In this document: positions 32,900-43,895 of the stretch, piece after piece
Position numbering within the stretch: the stretch's first letter is position 1
Layout: the number at the start of each line of letters is the position of its first letter
NCBI GenBank assembly: GCA_036346255.1
Contig: CM070629.1
Span: 54,062,916-54,126,915, forward strand
From: Ampelocalamus luodianensis
Lineage: Eukaryota; Streptophyta; Magnoliopsida; Poales; Poaceae
Reading direction: 5' to 3'
Length of the DNA stretch: 64,000 nt
Translations under genes and position numbers: made by a program
Notes under the pieces: model-generated
Database searches by the model: none
Seen by the model: the letters and a program-made list of their open reading frames with translations, nothing else
Told to the model about the DNA's origin: nothing

Positions 32900-33633
32900 G
32901 TCAGTAGGCTCGAATTTCTTCGCTTCGCGCTTCGCCTCGCTTCCAATCTGTGCTTCTGCTAGCACATACTGCCTGCTTTGGTCAGAGGAGGGGAAATCTG
33001 GGGGGCCAAAAGGGGGTCACTTGTGAGGCTAATTAGTTTTTTCTTCTTCTTCTGGGGATTCCTCACTTCTAGGTTTCACGTGCTTGCTTGTTTTGATGTG
33101 GATCTGTGTAATATTCTGATGATAATTCTCGTGCAGTGGCATCAGCACCTGTGCTAGTGTTGGTGCCTTTTTATTGTATCCATTTCTTTCGTTTAGGTCT
33201 ATTCGCAGCAGGCCTTAAATTATGCAAACTGGAGATAATAAACATGTACTACAACTCTCTATTAATTGAGCATGCTACTCTTCCGTCAACGTGGTGAAAC
33301 AAATCGCTAACATGTATCTCTAGAAAAATCATGCCCTTATTCTGAGCAGAGTACCAGACCCTTCTTTCCCATTGGATTTATTCATTAATTAAAGAGCCAA
33401 CTTTGTTAGAGAAGATCATAAAGGATGATGCATGGAACCTCACCAAATTGGGAAAGCGAGTTTCTCTTTATGCAATTTATAACACCTTAATGCTTTCCAA
33501 GAAAAAAATTGTCGTCTGTGGTCAACATCATCTTTACCAACTGTTGAGATATAGCTATTTTGCCCAGTATCGTTCATTTAGTGTTTTATGCTGTTGAGAT
33601 ATATTGATTTTGCCCAATTTGGTTCACTAGGTG

Positions 33634-34031
33634 TGTCATGTGGGGCCACCACTACTCCTGCCGCCACAATGCACCGTCGAAGGACTCGGCTGTGGCAAGG
33701 ATGTCGCCGGTTTAGGAGATTAGACCTTCCTTTTGGATTAGTTTACTTTATTGCCTTCTAAAGATTGTTTCCTTTTAGTTAGTTTCCTTATCGCTTTAAG
33801 AGATTGTTTATATTACTTTCCAAGTTAGTTTCCTTGTTCAGGACTCATCTCTTCCTATAAGAAGAGAGGAGTATTATTGAGTTTGCAATGAGAAAAATCA
33901 GAAAATCCACTTACCTCTTCCTTCCTCTCGGCGTGATCCTCCCCTTGCTGCGTGACAACCGACCACGGCTCCCCCTTCGCGTAGAGGATGGTTACGCTCC
34001 AATCCCCTCAACAATATCTCTACCCGTGACA
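33634..34031 (+). repeat. Gypsy 5' LTR
   Basis: 398 bp, TGTCATG to CCGTGACA. Its last part recurs at 36550-36688. Confidence 0.88.
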
Positions 34032-34052
34032 ACTTGGTATCAGAGACACCCA

Positions 34053-35100
34053 TTGCTATGTCGTCTGTTTCTGAAGAAGGATCCGATGGTTTGGGCAAGC
34101 AACTCGAAGCCCTAATGAAGCAGATGGTGGCTGACCGGCAGCACCTTTCCGCGAAGATCGACGCCCTCCCAAACACGATGCGCGACCTTGACAATAAGCA
34201 ACGTGCCCATAACGTCACCATCACTCGTCTGGAGCACGGCACCAGCAAGCACCATGTCACCCTTGATGTCGCAGGGCAGCACTCGGTTGGTGTCCTGCCC
34301 AAGCCAATTTGATCACCACCGGCGCCGGCTGCCTTGACGTTCTCCTCTTCACAAGATGATGTGACGGGTGCCCTGTTGGCACGTGGAGAGGCCGAAGGTC
34401 GCACACCCGAGCTCAACAGTGTGCCACGATTTCACAAACTTAACTTCCCGACGTACGATGGCAAAGACGACCCCCCTGCTGTGGCTTAACCGCTGCGAGC
34501 AATTCTTCCGGGGCCAACGTACCATGGAGGAAGATAAAGTTTGTTTGGCATCTTTTCACATGATCAGGGCAGCTCGGATGTGGTACCATCGCTTGGAGCG
34601 CGATCTCAGTACCCCATCATGGCGCCACTTCACCGAGTTTGTCAACACCCGGTTCGGCCCTCCCTTGCACAACAATCCACTTGACGAACTCGCCTCGTTA
34701 CGCAAGATCGGTTCCGTCTCCGATTTCCAAGAGAAATTCTTGGCACTGCTCCGCCACGCTGACCCCCAGTCCGAACAACAGCAGATGCAATTATTCACAG
34801 TCAGTTTGGGAGAGCCGTTGAAGACCGACGTCGAATTTTAGGTGCCTCAATCATTGGAGACAGCCATGAGCCTGGTTCGTGCTTATGAGCGTTGTGCGCA
34901 GTTCGCTCAACCAACATCATCAACACCAACCCGGCGACCCTGGCGCACGGGATCGGCAAGCTACAATACCGCCTCCAGCAGCGTCCTGAGCACCACCAAC
35001 CCTATGCCAACAGACAAGACGCCGCTGCCCCATCGTACACTTTCACTCGCCGAGATGGAACGACGACACGCGGCCGTCCTATGCTATTATTGTGAAGAAA
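34053..35100 (+). pseudogene. Gypsy gag remnant
   Basis: Starts MSSVSEEGSDGLGKQLEALM. After a stop and a frameshift it continues with TPLLWLNRCEQFFRGQRTME and WYHRLERDLSTPSWRHF, then FGPPLHNNPLDELASLRK, a retrotransposon gag capsid region. A TAG at 34839 cuts it off from MSLVRAYERCAQF. A Cys/His stretch (CYYCEEKFVRGHSC) near 35082-35125 is the zinc-knuckle remnant. Confidence 0.75.
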
Positions 35101-35690
35101 AGTTCGTTAGGGGTCACAGTTGCAAGCTCTTTGTACTGGAAATTGATCCCGTAATGGACTATGAAGACGACCACGACACCCCTGTGAGGTCTGACCCGGA
35201 AATTTCTTTGGCTGTCGTAACAGGCATTCAACCACAATCGGGGCAAACCATGCACATCATGGTCCTCATCAACAATCGCCCTCTCGCGGCACTCGCCTCT
35301 GGGTTGACACACAATTTTATCGCCGAGAGCGTGGTGTGGGAAGCTGCTCTATCTCTCCAGCCAAGGAGTGACCTTTGGGTGACGGTGGCCAACGGCAATC
35401 GCGTGGTGAGCTCTGGCGTGTGCCGCAACCTCACTATTTGCGTTGGCACGGAGGCATTCTCGCCGGACTGCTATACTATTCCACTGGAGGGCTTTGATGT
35501 TATCCTCGGAGTCCAATGGTTAGGCACCCTCGGACCAATCGTATGGGACTTCTCCAACATGTCTGGCATTCATCCGCGCAGGGCGACAGATCACTTGGCA
35601 CGACATCCCCGCGGCCTCCCGGCCGACCTATGCCCTCGCATGTACAGGTCAAGACTTGATGCAAGAGCTGCTCGACGAATTCGATGACTT
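35101..35690 (+). pseudogene. Gypsy aspartic protease remnant
   Basis: The frame reads MVLINNRPLAALASGLTHNF, where the usual D-S-G-S/A-T-H protease triad has become A-S-G-L-T-H, so the catalytic Asp is lost. DVILGVQWLGTLGPIVWDF, typical of the protease C-terminal part, follows. Confidence 0.65.
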
Positions 35691-36557
35691 GTTTGCTGAT
35701 CCCCACGGGCTGCCCCAGGTCTGTGACCGCAACCACCGCATCCTTCTCAAGTCTGGCATGGAATCCGTCGCTGTACTCCCATATTGTTATGCGCAACTTA
35801 AGAAGGATGAGCTCGAGAAGCAATTTGATGAGATGTTACAACAGGGCCTTATATGTCGCAGCTCTTCAGCATTTTTGTCGCCCGTTCTCTTTGTTAAGAA
35901 GAGGGACAACACATGGCGTTTTTGCGTGGACTATTGGGTGCTCAACGACAAGACTTTCAAAGACAAATTTCCAATTCCAGTCATCGACGAACTTCTCGAT
36001 GAACCCAGGGGCGCACGGTTCTTCGCCAAGCTAGACCTGCGCTCTAGTTATCATTAAGTTCGGATGCACTCGGCAGATATTGAGAAGACAACGTTCTGTA
36101 CTCATCAGGGCCTATTTGAGTTTCTGGTTATGCCTTTAGGGCTAACTAACGTGTCGGTCACTTTTCAAGCCTTAATAAATGATGTACTCCGGTCCGGCCC
36201 TTCTTATGGCGGTCGGTCCTGGTGTTCTTCGATGACATCCTCATATATAGCCCGTCATGGTTAGCACACCTTCGGCATGTACGTATGGTGTTTTACACCC
36301 TCCGGCAACACCGGCTCTTCCTAAAGTGTTCCAAATGTTTCTTCAGAAATACTTTAGTGGCATATTTGAGCCACGTCATCTCTCTGGAGGATGTCACCAT
36401 GGATCCACAGAAAGTCAACGCTGTGATGGACTGGCCGCAACCTTCATCGATGAGGGCTATCCAAGCCTTCATCGGTATCGCTGCCTACTACTGCAAGTTT
36501 ATCCAGGGTTTTAGTATTCTCGCGGTTCCTCTCACCAAGCTACTCATGGAGGCGTGA
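35656..36557 (+). pseudogene. Gypsy reverse transcriptase remnant, truncated
   Basis: Reads EKQFDEMLQQGLICRSSSAF, then DKFPIPVIDELLDEPRGARFF and KLDLRSSYH, then stop. After small shifts FEFLVMPLGLT and the catalytic FFDDILIYS follow, then ALINDVL and FLKCSKCFF. The frame ends in AVPLTKLLM at the deletion breakpoint. RNase H and integrase are absent. Confidence 0.8.
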
Positions 36558-36688
36558 TCCTCCCCTTGCTGCGTGACAGCCGACCACGGCTCCCCTGTTG
36601 CGCCGCAAGTGGCCAAGCCCATGTCCTGAGACTTCGCATGACTATCCTCTACGCTCCAATCCCCTCTCGAATCTCTCTACCCGTGACA
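36550..36688 (+). repeat. Truncated gypsy 3' LTR
   Basis: Matches the end of 33634-34031 (GTGATCCTCCCCTTGCTGCG, then CTCTACCCGTGACA) with some divergence, including an inserted stretch of about 25 bp. Confidence 0.8.
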
Positions 36689-37150
36689 AGGTGTTTTCTC
36701 GTAAGTATAATACATGGACTAATAAGTATGCTTGTCACCCATGCTCCATGGTGGTGCTCAAGATATGTTGATACGTTCTAATAATCGAGTGTGCACTGTG
36801 ATGTAGCTGTTCCGGAATGCACAGGACCTGACTTAGCTAATGGTGCCTAAACCTATTTTGTTGGTAGTTAAAGAAACCATATTTAGTGCTGGGTGATCTT
36901 GGGTTCTGTACAATTATATCTGCTTTTCATGTCTTGACTTTAGGCCTCTTAAATAACAAGATGTTGCAACTAGTTAATACCTGAGCAGTTCTTATTTAGT
37001 GTATGCTGGGCGAGCTTCTCTTCAGATATTTTCTTTCCAAATGCTTCAGCATTCTGTATTATTATGTATTAATTCTTGTTTTCCCCACCTTTCGGGCAGA
37101 CCCTGATTTGTTTTGTAACAATTCATATTCTGTTGCAATAGGGAGTGACC

Positions 37151-38431
37151 ATGTCTTCTTCAATGGAATCGTCATACCTTCCTGCTACCACTGAGTCAAT
37201 AGCAAAGGCTCGGGAGGCTAAGGATGCTTCAGAGTCCATTTCAATCCTCTACCGTGTGCTTGAAGACCCGTCTTCTTCTGCGGATGCACTGAGAACAAAG
37301 GAACTTGCCATCACCAATCTTACTAACTATCTCACCAAAGAGAACAGAGCTGAGGAGCTTCGAAATCTTTTGACCCAGCTCAGGCCATTTTTCTCGCTTA
37401 TTCCCAAGGCAAAGACCGCAAAGATTGTCCGAGGTACCATCGATGCTGTTGCCAAGATACCTGGAACATCTGATCTTCAGACCTCACTCTGCAAGGAGAT
37501 GGTGGAATGGACCCGTGCAGAGAAGCGTACCTTCCTCAGGCAGCGTGTGGAAGCAAGGCTAGCAGCCCTTCTGTTAGAGAATCAGGAGTATACTCAAGCT
37601 CTTACCCTCCTTTCTGGTCTCATCAAGGAAGTCAGGAGGCTCGATGACAAGTTGCTTCTTGTGGACATTGACCTTTTGGAGAGCAAACTCCATTTCTCTC
37701 TGAGAAACTTGCCAAAGGCCAAAGCTTCTTTGACTGCTGCAAGAACTGCAGCTAATGCCATTTATGTTCCACCAGCTCAGCAGGGCACTATTGATCTGCA
37801 GAGTGGTATACTTCATGCCGAAGAAAAGGATTACAAGACTGCTTACAGCTACTTCTTCGAAGCATTCGAAGCTTTCAGTGCACTAGAGGATCCTAAGGCC
37901 ATCTTCAGCTTGAAGTACATGCTTCTGTGCAAGATAATGGTTAACCAAGCCGATGATGTTGCAGGAATAATCACGTCGAAGGCTGGCCCGAAGTATCTGG
38001 GCCCTGATGTCGATGCTATGAAAGCTGTGGCTGATGCCTACTCAAAAAGATCTCTGAAGTACTTTGAAACTGCTCTTCAAGATTACAAAGCCCAGCTAGA
38101 AGAGGACCCTATTGTTCACAGGCATCTTTCGTCTCTTTACGATACCCTCCTGGAGCAGAATCTCTGCAGGTTAATTGAGCCCTATTCGAGGGTGGAGATT
38201 GCACATATAGCAGAGATGATCGGGTTGCCAATCGGCCATGTTGAGAAGAAGCTGTCACAGATGATCCTCGACAAGAAATTTGCCGGAACCCTGGATCAGG
38301 GCGCTGGTTGCCTCATTATCTTTGAGGATCCCAAGACCGAGGCTATCTTCCCTGCTACGCTTGAAACAATTTCAAACTTTGGGAAGGTTGTGGACAGCCT
38401 TTACATGAGGTCGGCCAAGATCATGGCTTGA
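37151..38431 (+). CDS. RPN6: 26S proteasome regulatory lid subunit RPN6 (PSMD11)
   Basis: A single uninterrupted coding exon of 426 residues from ATG 37151 to TGA 38429-38431. RPN6 is a lid subunit of the 19S particle. It clamps the lid to the ATPase ring and 20S core and so stabilises the 26S proteasome that degrades ubiquitinated proteins in nucleus and cytosol. The N-terminal two thirds is a helical TPR-like solenoid (for example EYTQALTLLSGLIKEVRRLD and LPKAKASLTAARTAANAIY). The PCI domain follows, with its winged-helix end (SRVEIAHIAEMIGLP, then VEKKLSQMILDKKF), and the protein closes with the C-terminal helix. Length and sequence are typical of plant RPN6. The start codon follows the 5'UTR splice acceptor by 10 bp. 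Nothing suggests damage. Confidence 0.97.
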   Translation: MSSSMESSYLPATTESIAKAREAKDASESISILYRVLEDPSSSADALRTKELAITNLTNYLTKENRAEELRNLLTQLRPFFSLIPKAKTAKIVRGTIDAVAKIPGTSDLQTSLCKEMVEWTRAEKRTFLRQRVEARLAALLLENQEYTQALTLLSGLIKEVRRLDDKLLLVDIDLLESKLHFSLRNLPKAKASLTAARTAANAIYVPPAQQGTIDLQSGILHAEEKDYKTAYSYFFEAFEAFSALEDPKAIFSLKYMLLCKIMVNQADDVAGIITSKAGPKYLGPDVDAMKAVADAYSKRSLKYFETALQDYKAQLEEDPIVHRHLSSLYDTLLEQNLCRLIEPYSRVEIAHIAEMIGLPIGHVEKKLSQMILDKKFAGTLDQGAGCLIIFEDPKTEAIFPATLETISNFGKVVDSLYMRSAKIMA

Positions 38432-39438
38432 AAGATGCCAGTCTGCTAGCAGTTTACCTGATCTTACTTCAGTTATGCTAGTGTCCTCAAGATATTTAAT
38501 CCTGAATGGTGCCTTTTTTTTTGCCTGCAGATTGTTTTCTATTAGCTAACAAGCCTCCGTGTTGCTCATGGACACATGACACACTGTTGTTTCTGCTGCG
38601 TGATGGAAATACCGTTAACACTTGTTGGTTCACAGTGTGTAGTTGTTACTGCAATATCTAGTGTTATGAATGTTAAAAGTGAGCTCGCTTCCTTGTGACA
38701 TCAGAATGCCGCAACTGCAATGTCAGATAAGCTTTTGCTTCCTCGCGATGCCATAATGCTGCAGCTGCAATGGTTAGGAATTGTGGGACTAGCAATTTCG
38801 ATTGACACGTGAACGTGTACATGAAACGCATTGAGCCATATATATCTTGATGTTGTTGATGCTGGTATGCTATGAAGTATGATTGTCTATACTAGTATTA
38901 CTGTGTTACGTCGATTCTTCGTTTCAGTTGCTGTAATATCCATTCTCTGTGTCAGTGCTCCGCAAAGGTACTTAGTTTGCACTTTGCAGAGTTGTGGCAG
39001 GTTATTCGTCCTGATTAAACTTGAGGCAAGTTATTAGAGAAAATGTGAAAATCTTGCTAGGCTGAGTAGTAGCGTGAGTAAGGGATGCTCACTGAACTCT
39101 CGTCTGATAACCAGTATGGTTAATGTTCTTTGCAAAGAAATGACTGAGGTGTCATTTGAACTCTGAATAAACTGACACGTCATGCATGTACCTCAAGTTC
39201 AAGCTGTGTCGAATCAGTAGTGGATGGAGTATATGATGTCGTATGAACAGAATTGAGCAAGTAGGGAAACTATGTCGACAATAAACAGCAGAGCATGCGG
39301 TCTTATTCAGTAACCAGCTTATATACAAAAAGTGCGCCATCATTGGGGAAAAAAAGTAAAAAAAATGAACAGTAAAGAAGAATAAAAGGACAGCATGTGT
39401 GTGTGTTTGCAGAATGCAGTAGCTGGCTGGCTGCCTGG
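38432..39438. other. RPN6 3'UTR and intergenic sequence
   Basis: Ordinary AT-rich sequence. The 3'UTR occupies the first part; its end cannot be placed with confidence. Short minus-strand frames near 39152-39503 are not genes. Confidence 0.5.
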
Positions 39439-39448
39439 CTAGATATAA

Positions 39449-39684
39449 GATTTTTTTTAAAATAATATATTTTTAAAAGATGTTTACAAAAATAAATAGC
39501 CACCTCAAAAAATTACAAAAATAACTCCCTGTCGTCAGTTCAACTGGCGATAGAAAGTTGTCGTCAGTTGAACCGACGACAAGGACCCTGTCGCCCCCTG
39601 TCGCCGGTTGAGCTATCTATCGCCAGTTCAACTGGCGACAGCACCCTGTCACTAGTTCAACTGGCGACAAGTACCTGACCCCTA
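39449..39684 (+). repeat. MULE left terminal inverted repeat
   Basis: Matches the reverse complement of 42996-43232 with moderate divergence. A palindrome array lies at 39528-39675. Confidence 0.9.
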
Positions 39685-39958
39685 TAAAACCCTCTTCAAA
39701 CCCTCAATATTCGACACATGACTCAATTTTATTCAGAAAAAAGAAAAGGAGAGAAGAGTGAAGAGAAGAAAAGCTAGCGAAGCGCTGTTTGTCCGGTTGC
39801 TCACCTCTCGGGTAATTTTTTTAACAGAATGGATTACATAGTTTTTGATGTACGGTTATGTAGTGCGGTACGTTTTACATAATACTTTTTGGTGGGCTGT
39901 TTAGTTTTAGATATGTAGTTAATCGTGTAAATGTTCTTTATGGTGCAGTGCGTCGAAT

Positions 39959-42680
39959 ATGTCTGACGTCGCCAATTTCAAAATTTACTATGGTCGAGGG
40001 ACCATTATGGAGGGTCCTGAGGGGATTGATTTGCGTTATTTCCAATCAACGGATGTGCCCCTACCAAGACCAAAGCAGCGTACATGGGGCGTTGTGATGC
40101 GGTGGTTGTTCCACACGTTCCAAGTGGACTGTGATGTGTACGATCTGAGATTGAGTTGCCTTGCCCTCCGGGCAGGACAGCCTACGTATTGGGAGTTAGT
40201 GCAACTGAAGGGAACAAATTCATGACAGTCATATATACGCATGGCGAGAGAGAGAGGGAGGAAATTGGTCCTTCTGGTCCAGGCATATGCCAAACCCACT
40301 CCAGCATCCGCGGCTGAACAAGAAGGGATTGCTGACACCGAAGAAGAAGTCGGGGACTCCAACACGGCGCACACAATGGCTGAAGAAGAAGGGGTTGTTA
40401 ATGCTATCGATGAAGACTATGACGAAGTAGCTCCTTCAGTCAGACAAGCTAGTGGACTTGCTGACGAGGGTGAGGAGCTGGAAGCCTTAGTGTAAAGGAT
40501 GGATCTCGAAGACTGGGACTACATGACATTGTCGGAAGATGAAGGTTCTGATGACGAGGATGATGTGGACCAGCAGGCGGTTCCATCTGAGTGGAACACA
40601 TACCAGTTCGACAACCTCGTCGTCAACGAAGGCTCTCGTGTGCCGTGGGAGTACGACCAGAGCGAGGTTAGACTAGGAGCTATGTATAAATGCAAGGAGG
40701 TCGTGCAGGATGCGGTCAAATTCTGGGCATTATCGGTGCAGCACACATTTACAGTCGTCAAGTCTACCCCAAAATGCTACGACGTGAAGTGCGGCATAGA
40801 GGGATGCTCTTGGCGAGTGCACGCATTTCAGCCTAAGTGGGACACCTACTGGAAGTGCTCTATAGTGGTCCCTCACACATGTGTCGTCACTGAGTCAATG
40901 CAGTCCCACCGGAACCTGTCATCAAGCTTCATCGCCAACCTCATGTACGATGAGATCGTGGATAATCTAGATTTTGAGCCACGATCCATCATTCTGACCA
41001 TTGAGGCAAGGTTTCAGTACATTATCAGCTATGCCAAGGTTTGGAGGGCAAAACAGAAGGCATTGGAATCAAGGTTCGGCACGTTCGAGGATTCCTACCA
41101 CAACCTCCCTAGGCAACTCTGAGTCATACAAGACAGGAATTCCGGCACTCAGGTCGACATTCAAGACGCCACGCATCCGAAGTGGCCCAATAAGAGAGTA
41201 CTATAGCGAGCATACTTCGCCATTGGTCCATGCATCAATGCATTTCGGTACTGTCGTCTAATATTGTGCATCGATGGCACATTCCTGACTGGGAGGTACA
41301 AGGGCTAGATACTGACTGCAATAGTGACAGACGGGAACAATCAAGTTCTTCTCGTGGCATTCACTTTCGTTGAAAGCGAGAACACGGATAGCTGGCTGTG
41401 ATTCCTGAAGAATGTGAGGGTTTCTATTGTGCAAGACCGTCCCAATGTATGCCTCATACATGATCGGCATGCAGGTCTGCTGCGTGTAATAACTCAGCTA
41501 CAACGAGGAGAGAATGTACTACTTCCATGGCCGGATCTACAGAGCAGGTGGTGCATGAGGCACTTTGGTGCAAACTTCTATAAGCAGTTTCGCAACAAGG
41601 ACTTGATAAACATGTTCAAGCGGCTGTGCAACTAGAACCAGCAGCGGAAGTTCGAAACACTCTGAAAGATTCTAGATGACCGGACCCAAACCCACAGAAG
41701 GGAGGCAGCGAGAAGGGCCGCCCCAAGCGCTGACCAGGCCCCCGAAGCATTGCCACAGCTACCCACAGACGGTCCTAGTGTGAAGAGGAAGACAGGAGCA
41801 TAGGTGAAATGCTTCTCTGATTGGATTGAACACGAGTCTAAGGAGAAGTGGTCGCTGCTACATGACAAGGGTGGTGCTTGATATAGTGTCATGACAATCA
41901 ATCTAGCTGAGGTGTACAACTGGATCATACGCGACGCCAAGTGCCTCCCTTTGGTTGGTATTGTAGAGGCAATTATCGCGGTACCACAAACTACTTTGTT
42001 AACAGATGCAGCAATGCGTCACTCGCCATGGCAAATGACAAAGTACTCTACTCCGCCATGATCACCAAATACATGAGGAGAAGATCAAGAAGGGTGAGAT
42101 GCACCGGGCATTAAATATGGGCACGAGAGAGCTTCGCTTCAAGATAATGTGCAGAGATAAAGGACGTCGCAGGACGAACCGCGAGAGGATCCCCCACGAG
42201 TGCACGCTACGCCGCGATAGTTGCGTATGCACTTGCAACAAGCCCTTTGTTTTGCATAGGCCCTGCTCCCATGTCATGGCCGCCTGTTCGACGGTGGTGT
42301 AGCATCCCGGCTAGTACCTCTCTGACTATTTCACTAAGGAGGCGGTGATGCAAACATAGAGTGGAGAGATATATGGTTACACCGTGGTTGGTCATTTCAC
42401 TGGCCATCCCACCTGTGAGCAACTAATCTGGGCCGTGGACATTGGTAGGCTCAAGGAAAATGTTGGCCAGCGACAGGTACGACGCATCAAGAATAATATG
42501 GATGATGCAGAAGCCAGACATCATACAAAGAAGTGTTCCATTTGCAAGGAGTCTGGGCACACCTTCAAGATATGCCCCATGCGAAATCCTCAGGACGAAG
42601 GAGACATCGACACTCCGGACATCACCGCGGGGACCTCATCCGGTGTCCCGACTCGAGGCAGTGCACATGGGAGACGTTGA
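39959..42680 (+). pseudogene. MuDR-type MULE transposase, inactivated
   Basis: ATG 39959. The N-terminal grass MULE domain (FKIYYGRGTIMEGPEGIDL) is followed by an acidic linker. Next comes a MuDR DNA-binding domain (LGAMYKCKEVVQDAVKFWAL, then CGIEGCSWRVHAF). The MULE DDE catalytic domain follows (IDGTFLTGRYKG, VTDGNNQVLLVAFTFVESE, CLIHDRHAGLL). The end has a SWIM zinc finger (CVCTCNKPFVLHRPCSHVMA) and a CCHC knuckle (CSICKESGHTFKICP). Ten in-frame stops interrupt the first 2 kb (40223, 40493, 41120, 41204, 41306, 41399, 41633, 41663, 41801, 41879), yet the frame is otherwise continuous. Two single-base losses follow near 41973 and 42073, plus further stops near 42300. The protein would cut and move MULEs if intact. 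Confidence 0.88.
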
Positions 42681-42995
42681 GGTTGCGACCACGAGAAAGC
42701 ACGGACAGTAGTAATATATTATTGCCAATGTTCTGAATTATCATTTCAATTAAGTGTTATGACGTTCTGATGCATGTTCTGTAATATCAGTGTGTATGAA
42801 TTCTCGGGCGAATCGCAATATCACTTACCTTCCTCTTTACGAATCATTGATACCTCAATCATCCTCGCAAAATTCTTCAGAAATTAACCATAGTAGAACA
42901 ACATACGACGATCACAAAATGTTATCGCGAGTCTAACAGATTTCATACCGTTTAAAATTTATGAAAATCAAAAACTGGCTAAGTAGAATAGGGTT

Positions 42996-43232
42996 GAGGT
43001 ACCTGTCGCTGTCGCCAGTTGAAACAGTGATAGCTACCTGTTGCTAGTTGAACTGGCGATAGATAGCTCAACCGGCGATAGGAGGGCGACAAGGTCCCTG
43101 TCGCCGGTTCAACTGGCGACAACTTCCTGTCGCCGGTTGAACTAGCGACAGGGAGTTATTTTTGTAATTTTTTGGGGTGGCTATTTATTTTTGTAAATAT
43201 CTTTTAAAAATATATTATTTTGAAAAAAATTC
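42996..43232 (-). repeat. MULE right terminal inverted repeat
   Basis: Partner of 39449-39684. The palindrome array is at 43009-43157. Confidence 0.9.
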
Positions 43233-43895
43233 CTAGATATAATAGTTGCTAGCTCTATCTGATTAACAACGGAGATATTCTGAAGTAGCATACTACAAAT
43301 CTCTACATGCATGATCCTATATCATTGGTACGTGTGATCGTACCCTGCATATACAGTGGCAGAGCTTCAGTGATGCATGGGGGTACAGTTGCACTCCCAA
43401 AATTTTTGCACAAAAATCTAGTATATATCCCTCTTAATACATAAAGTATACACTACATATACTAACATACATACTCCTCATCTCCTGCCAGCCCATTTAA
43501 CATTAGGCCCAACAGATTACAGAATCTGAATCAAGCCCAAGTCAACAACAACTAGTCAAGGACTTGCTCATGCCGTTCTTGGTCTTGGAGCCCTAAGCTT
43601 CCTGTAGATCCTGTAAGGCTCTTCGGGCTGCTACTTCTCTGGAGCACATCGCTATCGGCATTGGCTAAATAGCGCAGGGAGGAGGCGCGACTTGTGGGGG
43701 AAGCGAGGTTGGTCGGGCCTGGAGGAGCGCCACCTCTGTCATTGCTTTGCTTCCTTCTTTTCGTGTTTGCTCTAATTCTTGGCTATCATGAGCTGCAATC
43801 TGGTGCGGCGTAGGACCCCGATTTGGGGGCGATTTGAGGGGCGTTTTTTTAGAAATGATTGGGTGATTCTTGTAGTGGAGTTCAGGGGCAATTGC

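Larger units (their letters stand above)
33634..36688 (+). mobile_element. Internally deleted Ty3-gypsy element in the RPN6 intron
   Basis: TGTCATGTGGGG at 33634 to CCGTGACA at 36688, flanked by the duplication AGGTG (33629-33633 and 36689-36693). The 5' LTR (33634-34031) is followed by the primer site TGGTATCAGAG at 34035. Gag, protease and RT remnants follow. The 3' LTR keeps only its last ~140 bp, so a deletion removed RNase H, integrase and most of that LTR. The breakpoint near 36550 has the word GGCGTGATCC shared with the 5' LTR. The gag features fit a Reina-like chromovirus. Confidence 0.9.
32900..37140 (+). other. RPN6 5'UTR intron
   Basis: Inferred from the GT donor after the leader and the TTGCAATAG acceptor before the ATG. 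It is about 4.2 kb long, of which 3.06 kb is an inserted gypsy element; about 1.2 kb is original intron, AT-rich with no other gene. A cDNA would prove the junction. Confidence 0.6.
39449..43232 (+). mobile_element. Complete Mutator-like element (MULE) with decayed transposase
   Basis: 3,784 bp. Terminal inverted repeats of about 235 bp start GATTTTTTTTAAAATAATAT on the left and GAATTTTTTTCAAAATAATA on the right (minus strand). The 10-bp target duplication CTAGATATAA is perfect (39439-39448 and 43233-43242). Inside is one MuDR-type transposase gene on the plus strand. Both terminal repeats contain arrays of GTCGCCAGTTCAACTGGCGAC palindromes. A second element at 27-28.2 kb shares its ends and 3' region. 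Confidence 0.95.

Noticed and set aside
39528..39675. Regular palindromic repeats considered as a CRISPR-like array
   Set aside because: Units are contiguous or irregularly spaced, lie in MULE terminal repeats with a target duplication, and the genome is a plant.
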